The translations under genes were made by a program, and so were the position numbers. Below, piece by piece: positions 41,588 through 50,046 of a stretch of DNA of 64,000 bases (positions within the stretch are counted from its first letter, which is position 1; each line of letters opens with the position of its first letter). Under the pieces are notes generated by a model. It was not told where the DNA came from and made no database searches. It saw only the letters and a list, made by a program, of their open reading frames with translations. The stretch comes from Conexibacter sp. DBS9H8 (GTDB lineage: Bacteria > Actinomycetota > Thermoleophilia > Solirubrobacterales > Solirubrobacteraceae). Location: assembly GCF_023330685.1 (NCBI RefSeq), contig NZ_CP097128.1, positions 3,286,001 to 3,350,000 on the forward strand. Reading direction: 5' to 3'.

Positions 41588-44500
41588 GTGCTGACGCTCT
41601 CAAAAGTAGTCGTCGAGGTCGGCAACCACGCCGACGCCGCACGCGCAGGCGACTACCGCCTCGAGGCCGAGGCGGCGCCGGAAGCGTTCGCGCGCACCGA
41701 CTACCAGCTCGAGAGCGAGGCGCTCGAGCGCCGGACTGGACGGAGCTCCTCGCTGTGGCTGGGCGCCGATGGCGCGCTGGGCCAGTTCGGGGTCAGACGC
41801 GGGGATGCGATCGAGCGTGAGCAGTTGATCGCTGTGCTCCAGGGTCAGCACGTTCAGAGCGGCGAGCAGCTCCGTCGCCCCGGAGCGCTTAAGCGCCAGG
41901 CGCGCGACGAGCACGGCCAGCCCGTGCTTGATGACGAGGGACGGCCGGTGGTCGAGCGGGTGACCGGCGTCGCGCACGTGGAGATGACGCTGTCGGTCCC
42001 GAAGTCGGTGTCGGTGCTGTGGGCGATGGCCGACGGCTCAGACCGACGAGTGATCGAAGACGCGCTGCTCATGGCGGCGGAGCGCACGGTCCAGTACATG
42101 GCCCGCAACAAGGCGGTCGTTCACCGCCGCGGCAAGGACGGCATGCGGATCCGCGAGGCCGCCGCTGGGGCGGCGGTCGCCTCTTCGCTTCATGTGACTG
42201 CCCGGCGAGCGCGGGGTGATCGGGCGCCGGCGCCGCAGCTGCATGTCCACAACCTCGTGATCGGCGTTACCCGCACGGACGGGCGGCTGGTGGCGGCGGA
42301 CTCGTGGGAGTGGTTTCGCCACGACGCCGCCTTGGAGGGCGGCGCCTTGTTTCGCGCCCAGGTAGCCGACGCGCTCGTAAGCGCCGGGTGGGCGGTGCGC
42401 TCGGGCACAGGCGATCGCGGCCGCTACTTCGAGGTGAACGGCGTGCCAGAGAGCCTGTGCGAGGTGATGTCGCCGCGTTCGCGAGAGGTCGCTCAGGCGC
42501 GCGCCAAGGTCGAGAAAGAACTCGGCGTCAGGCTGCAGGGCGGCGCGCTCGCGGTCCTGGCGAAGGAAACGCGGCAGGCCAAGGACCACGACCTCAAGCC
42601 CGAGCGGCTGCGCGACGTGTGGGACGCGCTCGGGCAGGAGCACGACTTCGGCCCCGGCTCCGGCAGCCAACTGCGCCGATACGAGCCTCAGACCGACACC
42701 AGGGAGGCGGGAACCGTGGCTGCGACTCGAAGCGTGGTGCTCGCGCAACTGCGCGAGCAGGGACCGACGGTCAGCCTCGCTCGCGCCCGCGCGCTTGTGT
42801 TCGAGGCCGCCGCCGGCCGCCTGTCCGCTGAGCACGCCACCCGACTGCTGGCGCAGATGGAATGCCCACAGGGCGAGCTGCTGACGCTCGCCGGCGGGCG
42901 GATCACCTCGCGCGAGATCCGCCAGCTCGAGCAACACGTTCTCGACGTCGCGGTGCGAGCGGCGGGGAGAGAAGATCCCGTCGGGAGCGCTGACGCCTCG
43001 GAGCTGGAGGCCGGGGTGGCGGCTGCCGAGGCAGCGCTCGGCGAGGACAAGCACCTCGATCGCGACCAGCGCGACGCGTTCGAGCTGCTCACCAGCGGTA
43101 GCGGCTGGGTGTGCTTGACCGGCAGGGCAGGGACTGGGAAGGGTCCGACGCTGCACGCCGCGGCCGAGGCGTACCGGGCCGCCGGGTGGCGGGTGCTCGC
43201 GTGCGCGATGGACGGGACTACCGCCCGACGGATGGCCGCGCAACTCGGCGGCACCGCACCGGCGCTGACCATTGAGCAGCTCAGGGTCCGCCTTCGGGCC
43301 GGCGCGATCGAGGTCGACGAGCGGACGGTGCTGTTCGTCGACGAGGCAACCAAGCTCGATGTCGGCCACTGGGCAGAGCTTGCCACCTGCGTCGAGCACC
43401 GCGGCGGCTCCATGCGCGCGGTCGGGCACGACGGGCAGCACGACGCGATCCGGCTCCCGGGCCTGTTCGCCGAGATGCTCCGCGACCCGCGGATCCCTAC
43501 CGCAGAGCTATGTGAGATCCGGCGGCACCGCAACCCTGAAAACCCCGAGCAGGGGCACCCGTGGCTGCGCGACTACCAGATCGCCGTCGACGAGGGCCGC
43601 GGTATTGACGCTGTCGCGATCCTCCAGAAACACCAGGCGCTCAGGCTCTACGACACCCGCGCCAAGGCGATGGGCGGCATGGTCGAAGAATGGGATGAGT
43701 GGCGGCGAGGCTACCCGCCAACCGAAACGGCGCTGATCATCCACGGCCCCAACTCCGATGTCGATCTCGTCAACGAGCTTGCCCAGCGCAAACGACTCCA
43801 GGCAGGCGAGCTCGGCGAGCAGGCGATCCGCGCCGTCGACCGCGACTACCTGCTGCGCCCAGGCGACGTGGTCGCGGTCCGCAACGCCGCGTACGCCTTT
43901 CCAGCCCAGCCGGGCCAACCGCGGCCGAAACGGGTCGAGAATGGCCAAATTGCCATCATCGACTCTGTCGATCCCAACCGCGACACACTCACGCTCCTGC
44001 TCCGCGAGCCTGGCGCGGAACCGCGGCTCGTCGAGGTCGATCAGTCACGCCTACGGGTAGAGCACGCCGCCGGCAAACGCGCCGCCGCGATCCGGCTCAA
44101 CTACGCGCTACATAGCTTCCCTGCCCAAGGCGCGACCGTCAGCGGCACCGCGACTCTCGCCGGCCACTGGTCCCAAGCCAAGCAGGAGACCTACGTCGGC
44201 GACACCCGCGCGATCTACCGCCACACCGTCCACGTCGCCCGCGAGGACCTCGGCACCGACGGGACCGACGAAGACCGCATGGGCCGCTACGCACAGCGAA
44301 TCTCCGACAACCGCCAGCGGCAGGCGAGCATCCGGTCCGCTCTTGACCCGACCGTGCTGCTTTCTGTTCACCTGCCCGAACCGCAGCCGCTCCCAACCGA
44401 TCCGACAACTCCGCGCGCGGACGTAGCGCGACCGCAGGCCACGACCCCAACGACCGTCACCGTGCCGGCCTGCGATGACGCAGCACCTCCGACGCAAGCC

Positions 44501-44788
44501 GTGGACGACGCCGTGCACGAACGACGCGCTCGGCCGGAGGACCACCTCGACCGTACACCCGCCGAGCCGCCCGATTATCTGCTCCGCGCACTCGGCCCAC
44601 CGCCTGAGGACCGCGTGGCACGCGAACGCTGGCAGCGAGAAGCGCAACGCCTCGAGTCACTGCCAACGCGCCCCGGAGGACTGCAGCCCGCTCCTCCGGC
44701 CTCGCCCAAGCGGGCAGCCAGCCCGCAGGCCCCGACCGACCCGCCACCGGCCTCGCGCCGGATCGCCAGCCGCACGATGCGACCGTGA
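41588..44788 (+). CDS. MobF family relaxase/helicase (TrwC/TraI-like)
   Basis: This 1066-aa protein has an N-terminal relaxase domain with the metal-binding HxH in PQLHVHNLVIG (His219, His221) and candidate catalytic Tyr23 and Tyr39. A helicase domain follows with Walker A GRAGTGKG (about 512-519, Gly in place of the usual Ser/Thr) and Walker B LFVDEATKLD. Later helicase motifs end in FPAQGATVSGTATL. The C-terminus is a disordered Pro-rich tail. It nicks oriT and unwinds the transferred strand. The GTG start 41588 has TGAGG upstream. Confidence 0.92.
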   Translation: MLTLSKVVVEVGNHADAARAGDYRLEAEAAPEAFARTDYQLESEALERRTGRSSSLWLGADGALGQFGVRRGDAIEREQLIAVLQGQHVQSGEQLRRPGALKRQARDEHGQPVLDDEGRPVVERVTGVAHVEMTLSVPKSVSVLWAMADGSDRRVIEDALLMAAERTVQYMARNKAVVHRRGKDGMRIREAAAGAAVASSLHVTARRARGDRAPAPQLHVHNLVIGVTRTDGRLVAADSWEWFRHDAALEGGALFRAQVADALVSAGWAVRSGTGDRGRYFEVNGVPESLCEVMSPRSREVAQARAKVEKELGVRLQGGALAVLAKETRQAKDHDLKPERLRDVWDALGQEHDFGPGSGSQLRRYEPQTDTREAGTVAATRSVVLAQLREQGPTVSLARARALVFEAAAGRLSAEHATRLLAQMECPQGELLTLAGGRITSREIRQLEQHVLDVAVRAAGREDPVGSADASELEAGVAAAEAALGEDKHLDRDQRDAFELLTSGSGWVCLTGRAGTGKGPTLHAAAEAYRAAGWRVLACAMDGTTARRMAAQLGGTAPALTIEQLRVRLRAGAIEVDERTVLFVDEATKLDVGHWAELATCVEHRGGSMRAVGHDGQHDAIRLPGLFAEMLRDPRIPTAELCEIRRHRNPENPEQGHPWLRDYQIAVDEGRGIDAVAILQKHQALRLYDTRAKAMGGMVEEWDEWRRGYPPTETALIIHGPNSDVDLVNELAQRKRLQAGELGEQAIRAVDRDYLLRPGDVVAVRNAAYAFPAQPGQPRPKRVENGQIAIIDSVDPNRDTLTLLLREPGAEPRLVEVDQSRLRVEHAAGKRAAAIRLNYALHSFPAQGATVSGTATLAGHWSQAKQETYVGDTRAIYRHTVHVAREDLGTDGTDEDRMGRYAQRISDNRQRQASIRSALDPTVLLSVHLPEPQPLPTDPTTPRADVARPQATTPTTVTVPACDDAAPPTQAVDDAVHERRARPEDHLDRTPAEPPDYLLRALGPPPEDRVARERWQREAQRLESLPTRPGGLQPAPPASPKRAASPQAPTDPPPASRRIASRTMRP

Positions 44789-44987
44789 CCCCGCCTGACG
44801 GGGACCACGTCCTTCAGCCGTCGTCGCGTTTGAGGTCTCGAGGAGCAGCTAGGTGCGTTCGCGGCAGAGCGGCCTTTCGGTCGTGTCGGCGCTCGCGCCG
44901 CAAGCGAAGCCTCGCGACATTCCTGTGAGCTGTCTGATCGGCGCCATCGGCCAGGGCCGGGTCGCCGCGGGTGCCCGCATAGATGAT
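44789..44987. other. Gap between relaxase and regulator pair
   Basis: About 200 bases with a small CCCCG/CGGGG hairpin at 44789-44803 directly after the relaxase stop. This may end its transcript. No other feature is seen. Confidence 0.4.
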
Positions 44988-45584
44988 TTACGCGGCAGCT
45001 GGAACTCGGTAGCGAAACTCCCGGCCTCCGCGACCGCGTTCGGGTTTGGCCCGATCGCGTTGCAGCGCGCCGCTGCGCAACAGCAGCCTCAAACGGTTGT
45101 TGGCGGCCTGGGGCGAGAGGTCGAGGCTTTCGGCGAGCTGATGCACGTTGAAGTTGACGAGCCTCACGGCCTCCTGCATCGTCGTCGCGAGAACCTCGTC
45201 GGCGCCGAGTAGCTCGGGCCCTGGTGAGCCCAGGGCGAGCGCGTAGAGGTGATGCAGCCGCAGGGCGGCGTCGATTGTCTGGCGCACATCGTTACTTGCG
45301 CCGAAGACGGCGATCGGGTGTGTTTCGTAGTAGCCGGCGACTCTTCCGCTAAGCAGCCGTCCGAGCGAGGCGTCGACGAACGGCACCGAGACCGCCAGCA
45401 CGTCGCTGAAGTCCAGGAAGACCGGTTGGTCGTCGACGAGCGTGGCGACCAGTCGTTCGATCTCCGCTTGGGCGCCGGTGCCCGCATCGGCGCCTGTGAG
45501 CACCGCGCCGGTGCCGAACTGCGCCATGTTGATCTTCACACCAAGGAGGCTATCAGCGTTTTCACGGCTTGTCGTGATCTCCAT
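44988..45584 (-). CDS. STAS-like/wHTH regulatory protein
   Basis: This 198-aa protein has an N-terminal domain with PVFLDFSDVLAVSVPFVDAS, then GRLLSGRVAGYYETHPIAVF. These resemble the STAS-like DUF4325 domain that follows ATP-binding or helicase partners. The C-terminal half contains a helix-turn-helix segment LAESLDLSPQAANNRLRLLL. It probably regulates transcription. It is divergent from the 116-aa wHTH gene with 26 bases between, a palindrome in the gap and a CATAAT box 7 bases before its ATG (leaderless). Confidence 0.65.
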   Translation of the reverse strand: MEITTSRENADSLLGVKINMAQFGTGAVLTGADAGTGAQAEIERLVATLVDDQPVFLDFSDVLAVSVPFVDASLGRLLSGRVAGYYETHPIAVFGASNDVRQTIDAALRLHHLYALALGSPGPELLGADEVLATTMQEAVRLVNFNVHQLAESLDLSPQAANNRLRLLLRSGALQRDRAKPERGRGGREFRYRVPAAA

Positions 45585-45586
45585 GA

Positions 45587-45603
45587 GTAGGATTATGTCC
45601 TAC
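45587..45603. promoter_or_regulatory. Divergent promoter with palindromic operator
   Basis: GTAGGA (45587-45592), 5 bases, TCCTAC (45598-45603) form an inverted repeat overlapping -10-like sequences for both directions (CATAAT on the minus strand, TAGGAT on the plus strand). It fits mutual or autoregulation of the 44988-45584 and 45611-45961 genes. Confidence 0.55.
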
Positions 45604-45610
45604 CCTTCGG

Positions 45611-45961
45611 ATGGCGATGCCAAAGCCGAAGCTGCGTTGCCGCGACTGGCTGTTCGGAGCCGGCGGGAAGCGCCGTCTACTGGAGGCGCTGCTGTCCGGA
45701 AAGGGACGGGCGTGGTCCGAGGCCGAACTCGCCCGAGTCGCAGGGCTGCACGCCAAGGGCAGCGTGGACGTGCACTTGGCGGCGCTGGCGCAGCTCGGAC
45801 TACTGACGCGCGATCAGGACGGCTACCGACTGGTGCGCGAGCACCCGTTGGTCAAGCCGCTACGTCGAGTGCTGGATGTGGTCGCGTCTCTGGAGGATGC
45901 GGAGCTTGCGCGCCCGCCTGCGAGCGTGGAGGTTCAGCGCAACACGCACGAGACCCGGTAG
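45611..45961 (+). CDS. Winged-helix transcriptional regulator
   Basis: This 116-aa protein starts RCRDWLFGAGGKRRLLEALL. Its wHTH includes WSEAELARVAGLHAKGSVDV, then HLAALAQLGLLTRDQDGYRL. It is ArsR/MarR-like in size. Its 3' end overlaps the 3' end of the convergent TIR-SAVED effector gene by 28 bases (45934-45961). It is divergent from the STAS-like protein. It may regulate that pair or the CBASS operon. Direct evidence is lacking. Confidence 0.65.
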   Translation: MAMPKPKLRCRDWLFGAGGKRRLLEALLSGKGRAWSEAELARVAGLHAKGSVDVHLAALAQLGLLTRDQDGYRLVREHPLVKPLRRVLDVVASLEDAELARPPASVEVQRNTHETR

Positions 45962-47121
45962 GAGTCCCGCTCCACCGTCGCCTCGTGCATGACCACTGCG
46001 CCGACCGAGCCGAGGTGCCAGCCCAACAGCGCAGCGAACGGCCACGGCGCCGCCAGGTATAGGCGCGTCTGGGCGGGGGCGTATGTGGCGCGAGCGTCGC
46101 GGATCGTCTTCGCGATCCCAGCCGCGGCCGAGTTCGCCTTCGTCGGGTCGAGCGCCAGCCGGTCGGGGCCTCCGGGCGGGCGGAAGTGCAGCTCGGCGCG
46201 CGCGGGGCCGCCGGCGGAGGCGCGGGCTGCGTCGGTCACGTCGGCGCTCACGTGGACCATCACCACCAGATCGCCGTGGGGCTCTGAGCCTGAGCGCGCC
46301 TCTGGAGCCTCCCAGTCGTCGAGGTCCGGAGCTTCGCGGCCTGTCTCCCAAACCTGGTCGAAGTGGTGGATCCGCAGTCGCCAGCGGGTCGGTTCCCGGA
46401 AGTGATAGCCGAGCGCGAGTGCCGCCGACAGGTGCGCCGCCCCGTGAACATCGAGGGTCCGCTCGCGGGCGCCATCGGCGCCTTGGACGGTGTGCAGCGC
46501 CTGCTGGAGGTCGGCCAGCGCCGGTTGTATCTGGGAGTCCCAGACTGCAACGTCGTAGTGGTCCGGGTCGTGGGTGAGCGGCGGCGAGAACGAGAGCTGC
46601 ACCAGCGAGCCCTCGGCGGCGGGGATCGGATCGCGCGTCTCGACGCATAGCGATGCCGGACCCGAGCTCCACTCGGTGTTCAGATGCGCGCGCAGAATCG
46701 AGTTGGCTGCGTCGCGCAGCCCGTCGAGCAACTTGGCCTCCTCGACCGGTGCCCCGAGCGTCGCGCCGAGGTCGATGCCGGTCGCGTCGAACACCGCCTT
46801 CTTGCCCGCCTCGACGCCGTAGCCGCGAAATACCGCGCCGGCAAAGAAGCTGTCGCCGCGGTTACGGCGGCGGTCCATCGCGCGCAACTCGACCTTCGGA
46901 ATGAACCACGAGTTCTCGATCGCCGCCGGCGTCAGGTACAGAGCGAAGCCGGCTGCGTCCTCGAGAATCGTTCGGCACGCCAGGTTCTCGTTGTAGCCGC
47001 CGAACTGCATCTCGCGGCGGTCGCGCCACACCGGCACGCCGCGCAGTCGCAGCAGCGTGTCGAGCTCGTCGACCTCTGCGGCATCGTCCCAGGCGTAGGA
47101 GAGGAATACCGGGCGTGCCAT
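45934..47121 (-). CDS. CBASS effector: TIR-SAVED fusion
   Basis: This 395-aa protein has an N-terminal TIR domain (residues 1-125) with VFLSYAWDDAAEVDELDTLL, VWRDRREMQF and the NADase-type Glu78 in SWFIPKVELRAM. The C-terminal region (about 200-395) matches SAVED domains: HGDLVVMVHVSADVTD, then PAQTRLYLAAPWPFAALLGW and GAVVMHEATVERDSY. SAVED domains bind cyclic oligonucleotides made by the CD-NTase. The TIR part is expected to degrade NAD+ on activation and stop the infected cell. It starts 4 bases after the CD-NTase stop. It is the last gene of the CBASS operon. Confidence 0.9.
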   Translation of the reverse strand: MARPVFLSYAWDDAAEVDELDTLLRLRGVPVWRDRREMQFGGYNENLACRTILEDAAGFALYLTPAAIENSWFIPKVELRAMDRRRNRGDSFFAGAVFRGYGVEAGKKAVFDATGIDLGATLGAPVEEAKLLDGLRDAANSILRAHLNTEWSSGPASLCVETRDPIPAAEGSLVQLSFSPPLTHDPDHYDVAVWDSQIQPALADLQQALHTVQGADGARERTLDVHGAAHLSAALALGYHFREPTRWRLRIHHFDQVWETGREAPDLDDWEAPEARSGSEPHGDLVVMVHVSADVTDAARASAGGPARAELHFRPPGGPDRLALDPTKANSAAAGIAKTIRDARATYAPAQTRLYLAAPWPFAALLGWHLGSVGAVVMHEATVERDSYRVSCVLR

Positions 47122-47125
47122 CTGT

Positions 47126-48022
47126 TCAGGAGAGCGGGAACAGCGGCCCGAAGATTTCCTCGCGCCAGTACTTCAGGGCATCGCCGTTCCGGCCCTCCCG
47201 AGCGAGCCGCCTTGCCGTCGACACATTCTCCGCCGCCGCTTCCAGCGCCTGCCTGGCCTTGAGCTGCTGAATGGGGTCGCTTGCGAGCCGGTCGCTGACT
47301 GGCGGGCCGAGCCCGGCAGGGTCCTCCCACGTCTCGGTGATGCGCGCGGCGGCCGTGGCGAAGAACGTCTGCAGCTCGAGCGAGTAGTGGCCGCCGAAGC
47401 CGCGGTTGAGGATGTCGAGTGCCATCACCTCGAGCAGGAACGACGGCTTCACGGGACGGTCGTGGTAGTCGTTCCACTTCTTGATCATCCGCACCAGCGG
47501 CTTCCAGCGCTGGTTATAGGCAGCGTGGGCGTCGGTCGCGAGCTGGGCGTGGATCTCCGGGTTGGTGCGCACCCAGTCCCCGATCGTGCGGTCCGGGATC
47601 AGGTAGTTATCGCAATCGGCAAAGGCGACGACGACGTCGTTGCTGATGACCTTCTCGTCGGTCTCGTCGAGGAGCGGGCGAACGCCGAAATCGACCCTGA
47701 CCGAGCGCCTGCCGAGCGCCACCGCATGCTCGCCATAGCTGGGCACCAGAAGTCCGCGGGTGTGGACAAGCAGCTCCTCGGGCGGGCGCTGCAGCCACGC
47801 CGACTCGCTCGCCTTGAGAACGAAGAAGATGTCGACGTCCTTAAGCGGCTTGGTCTTGGTGAAGCGCTTGTATGAGCCGGAGAGGATGTCGCGATCGACG
47901 CCGATACCGGCGCGTACGATCTCGCGGATCGCGGTGTGTCGAGCGGAGACGTCCTTCTGCTCGCGGTCGGTGAGCTCGAGCCGGCCCAGGAACTTCTTGA
48001 AAGCCTCCTCGAGCGAGATCAT
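47126..48022 (-). CDS. CD-NTase (cGAS/DncV-like nucleotidyltransferase)
   Basis: This 298-aa protein has the nucleotidyltransferase core: GS at 49-50 in LSGSYKRFTKTKPL, the DxD pair Asp62/Asp64 in KDVDIFFVL and the third acid Asp111 in VRVDFGVRP. The C-terminal helical OAS1/CD-NTase region includes LVRMIKKWNDYHDRPVKPSF. It makes a cyclic di- or trinucleotide when activated by the HORMA-peptide complex. The product and clade cannot be decided from the sequence. The start overlaps the HORMA stop (48019-48022). Confidence 0.92.
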   Translation of the reverse strand: MISLEEAFKKFLGRLELTDREQKDVSARHTAIREIVRAGIGVDRDILSGSYKRFTKTKPLKDVDIFFVLKASESAWLQRPPEELLVHTRGLLVPSYGEHAVALGRRSVRVDFGVRPLLDETDEKVISNDVVVAFADCDNYLIPDRTIGDWVRTNPEIHAQLATDAHAAYNQRWKPLVRMIKKWNDYHDRPVKPSFLLEVMALDILNRGFGGHYSLELQTFFATAAARITETWEDPAGLGPPVSDRLASDPIQQLKARQALEAAAENVSTARRLAREGRNGDALKYWREEIFGPLFPLS

Positions 48023-48528
48023 GCTCGTGCCCACATCGCCGAGTTGGCCGACAACCCAGGCGCCGCGATCGTCTTGCCCCCGACGTATCTGTGCATTCCA
48101 TCGCGCGGCCGGCTGTCCGCCGGCCCCCAGCCGTGCACATCGGGACGGCCGGGATGGTTGAAGCAGATCAGGCTGTAGGCACAGTCCTTTGGCAGCGTCC
48201 CGGTCTTCAGGATCTCGTAGCGCATCGCCTCGCTGTCGACCCAAAACGAACCATCATCATCGCCACTGGTGCCGTACTCAACCTCGAACTCCAGCACCAG
48301 CAGCGCCTCGGCGGGCTTCTTCGGGGCGTAAATCTCGAGCTCGATCTTGTACAGGTGGCGGCTCGACAGCCAGGTCGAGATTGCACGGTCGCTGGAGGGC
48401 CAGTCGTCGGTGAACTTGCGGGGGTTGAGACCAAGCTCGCGGATCAGCTCCTGCAACCCACGCAGCATGTTGTCCGCGAGGTAATTGACACTGTAGGCAT
48501 AGGTGTTGACGATCGCGATCGTGTTCAT
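48019..48528 (-). CDS. cap7: Bacterial HORMA-domain protein (Cap7-like)
   Basis: This 169-aa protein has the bacterial HORMA pattern IAIVNTYAYSVNYLADNMLR near the N-terminus and GLNPRKFTDDWPSSDRAIST. A beta-rich safety-belt region follows and the protein ends at a moving C-terminus. Its length and position between a TRIP13-like ATPase and a CD-NTase are those of type III CBASS. HORMA proteins bind a closure peptide and then activate the CD-NTase. TRIP13 reverses this. The start overlaps the Cap8-like stop (48525-48528). Confidence 0.88.
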   Translation of the reverse strand: MNTIAIVNTYAYSVNYLADNMLRGLQELIRELGLNPRKFTDDWPSSDRAISTWLSSRHLYKIELEIYAPKKPAEALLVLEFEVEYGTSGDDDGSFWVDSEAMRYEILKTGTLPKDCAYSLICFNHPGRPDVHGWGPADSRPRDGMHRYVGGKTIAAPGLSANSAMWARA

Positions 48529-48998
48529 CCGCGCAGGAACGCCTCCACGTCGATCGTCGGGACTGGGGAGGCGGCTGCCTCCAAGGTGGCGCTTCCCCGC
48601 TTGGTGGTCATGTCGACGGCCTCCAAGCGGGCGGAGCAGTCCGCGAGTGCCGCCTTGACCCACTCAAGGTCCTCGGGTGGGCAGGGCATCTCGATGCGCC
48701 AGTCGCCCTCGGTAGGCGCCCACGAGAGCGACTCCTCGTTGGTGTCCTCGCCCAGGATCGCGTCCTCGCCGTAACTGCAGTAGATCCGCAGTTGCGGCCC
48801 CACGCCCGAGACGATCACCGGCGTCGCGCCCCAGGCCTCGGCGGCGATCAACGAGGCGGCAACGCCGGTGGCGCTGGTCAGCGTCGCGCGTTCGTTGGCG
48901 CCGAGCGGTGCGATCGTGTCGACGATCGCGCCCCAGGTTGCCGCCGCCGAGCGGACGGGCGTGGCGGCGAATGTGCGTCGAACCCGCGTCACCGTCAC
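48525..48998 (-). CDS. CBASS accessory protein, Cap8-like (tentative)
   Basis: This 157-aa protein lies between the TRIP13 and HORMA genes and overlaps both by 4 bases. Its place matches the second HORMA/peptide-bearing gene of two-HORMA CBASS operons (as in the Pseudomonas aeruginosa cdnD-HORMA2-HORMA3-Trip13 type). The sequence has helical N-terminal and strand-rich middle parts (VIVSGVGPQLRIYCSYGEDA) and ends VPTIDVEAFLRG. That tail could act as a closure peptide. The assignment rests on context more than on sequence. Confidence 0.55.
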   Translation of the reverse strand: MTVTRVRRTFAATPVRSAAATWGAIVDTIAPLGANERATLTSATGVAASLIAAEAWGATPVIVSGVGPQLRIYCSYGEDAILGEDTNEESLSWAPTEGDWRIEMPCPPEDLEWVKAALADCSARLEAVDMTTKRGSATLEAAASPVPTIDVEAFLRG

Positions 48999-49921
48999 TT
49001 TCGTGGCTCCGTGTCGGCTCGTGCCTGTCGCATCGCGTGCTCAAGCGCCTCGACCGACACCTTCCCGGGATCCAGCGCGCTCTGCGGATCTCCGGCACAG
49101 GCGGCGACCACGGCCTTGCGCAGCTGCCTGCCGTCCAAGCCAACCGCCGTATCGACCACCTTCGCGAATCCGGGCGCGCTCGGGAGCTTGCCGATCGCGG
49201 ACCACGTCCGTGACAGCTCCGCGAGCGTGTCGCACACGATCCATTTCACGCCGTCTCGGTCAGGGACCGCGATCGTCTCCACCAGATCCGCGCGCGACAG
49301 CAGTGCCGCATCAACCGACCCGACGAAGTTGCTCGTGGCCACGACCAGTAAGCCGGGAAACCGCTCGGCGAGCTCATCAAGGCCCGCGAGCACGGCGTCG
49401 GTCGCCCGAAGCACATCCAGGGGGTTTGCCTCGAGGCTGATCTGATAGCGATCGGCCGCGAGCGTCTCCACCTCGTCGAGCAATACCACCAACGGTCCGG
49501 CGGCTGCGTACTCCGCGACGGTCTCGCCGAGGAGCCGCCGTACCTTCTTCTGGCTACCACCCAAGCCAGCGCTCACCAGCGCGTGCGGCTCAACCTGGAG
49601 AAACCGCCAATTGCCGGCGCTCGGAACACTCTCAGCAACCCGCGTCGCGAGACCGCGACCGAGCGTCGTCTTCCCGGTCCCCGGCGCCCCGACCAGCAGG
49701 ATGAACCCGTGCAACGGCACTCTCGAGCGCTGCACTCGCGGGCGCACCGTCGTGGCAAGCACAGCCATCGAGAGAAGCCGGTTCTTTTGCTGCTCCGGGA
49801 CTCGAATCGAGTCCCACTCCGACCGCAGGCCAGTGTCGGGGAGTGCGCGCACTTCCAACACGCCTTCGGCGTCGGTGCTGGACACCTCAACGGCTCGGAT
49901 CGGACGAGGAGTGCCGCTCAT
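48995..49921 (-). CDS. cap6: TRIP13/Pch2-like AAA+ ATPase (Cap6)
   Basis: This 308-aa AAA+ ATPase has Walker A VGAPGTGKTT (77-86), Walker B VVLLDEVE (145-152), sensor-1 Asn198 in VATSNFVGS and Arg210 as arginine finger candidate in LLSRADLVE. The C-terminal helical lid includes LDGRQLRKAVVAACAG. TRIP13-type proteins unfold the N-terminus of closed HORMA proteins and keep CBASS off until infection. It is first in the operon, with GGAG before the ATG at 49921. Confidence 0.9.
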   Translation of the reverse strand: MSGTPRPIRAVEVSSTDAEGVLEVRALPDTGLRSEWDSIRVPEQQKNRLLSMAVLATTVRPRVQRSRVPLHGFILLVGAPGTGKTTLGRGLATRVAESVPSAGNWRFLQVEPHALVSAGLGGSQKKVRRLLGETVAEYAAAGPLVVLLDEVETLAADRYQISLEANPLDVLRATDAVLAGLDELAERFPGLLVVATSNFVGSVDAALLSRADLVETIAVPDRDGVKWIVCDTLAELSRTWSAIGKLPSAPGFAKVVDTAVGLDGRQLRKAVVAACAGDPQSALDPGKVSVEALEHAMRQARADTEPRK

Positions 49922-50019
49922 GGTCGGCTCCAGGGAACGTCCGCCTCGCTCGTCATGATGTTCTCAGTGAGATAGGTCGCCGTCGGTTTCCACGATGTAA
50001 CGAGCATTCGTGAAAGCAT

Positions 50020-50038
50020 AGCAGCTCGCGTGGCTGCT
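50020..50038. promoter_or_regulatory. Inverted repeat upstream of the CBASS operon
   Basis: AGCAGC (50020-50025) and GCTGCT (50033-50038) flank a 7-base spacer, about 100 bases before the TRIP13 start and just before the divergent DUF6011-like gene. It may be an operator for either. Only the symmetry supports it. Confidence 0.3.
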
Positions 50039-50046
50039 CTATTGCT

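Noticed and set aside
42038..43441. 467-aa open frame on the minus strand
   Set aside because: Antisense to the relaxase, which has the HxH and Walker motifs. No domain in this frame.
47126..48244. Longer CD-NTase form starting at 48244
   Set aside because: The added N-terminus overlaps the HORMA gene out of frame and is low complexity. The ATG at 48022 with the ATGA overlap fits the operon.
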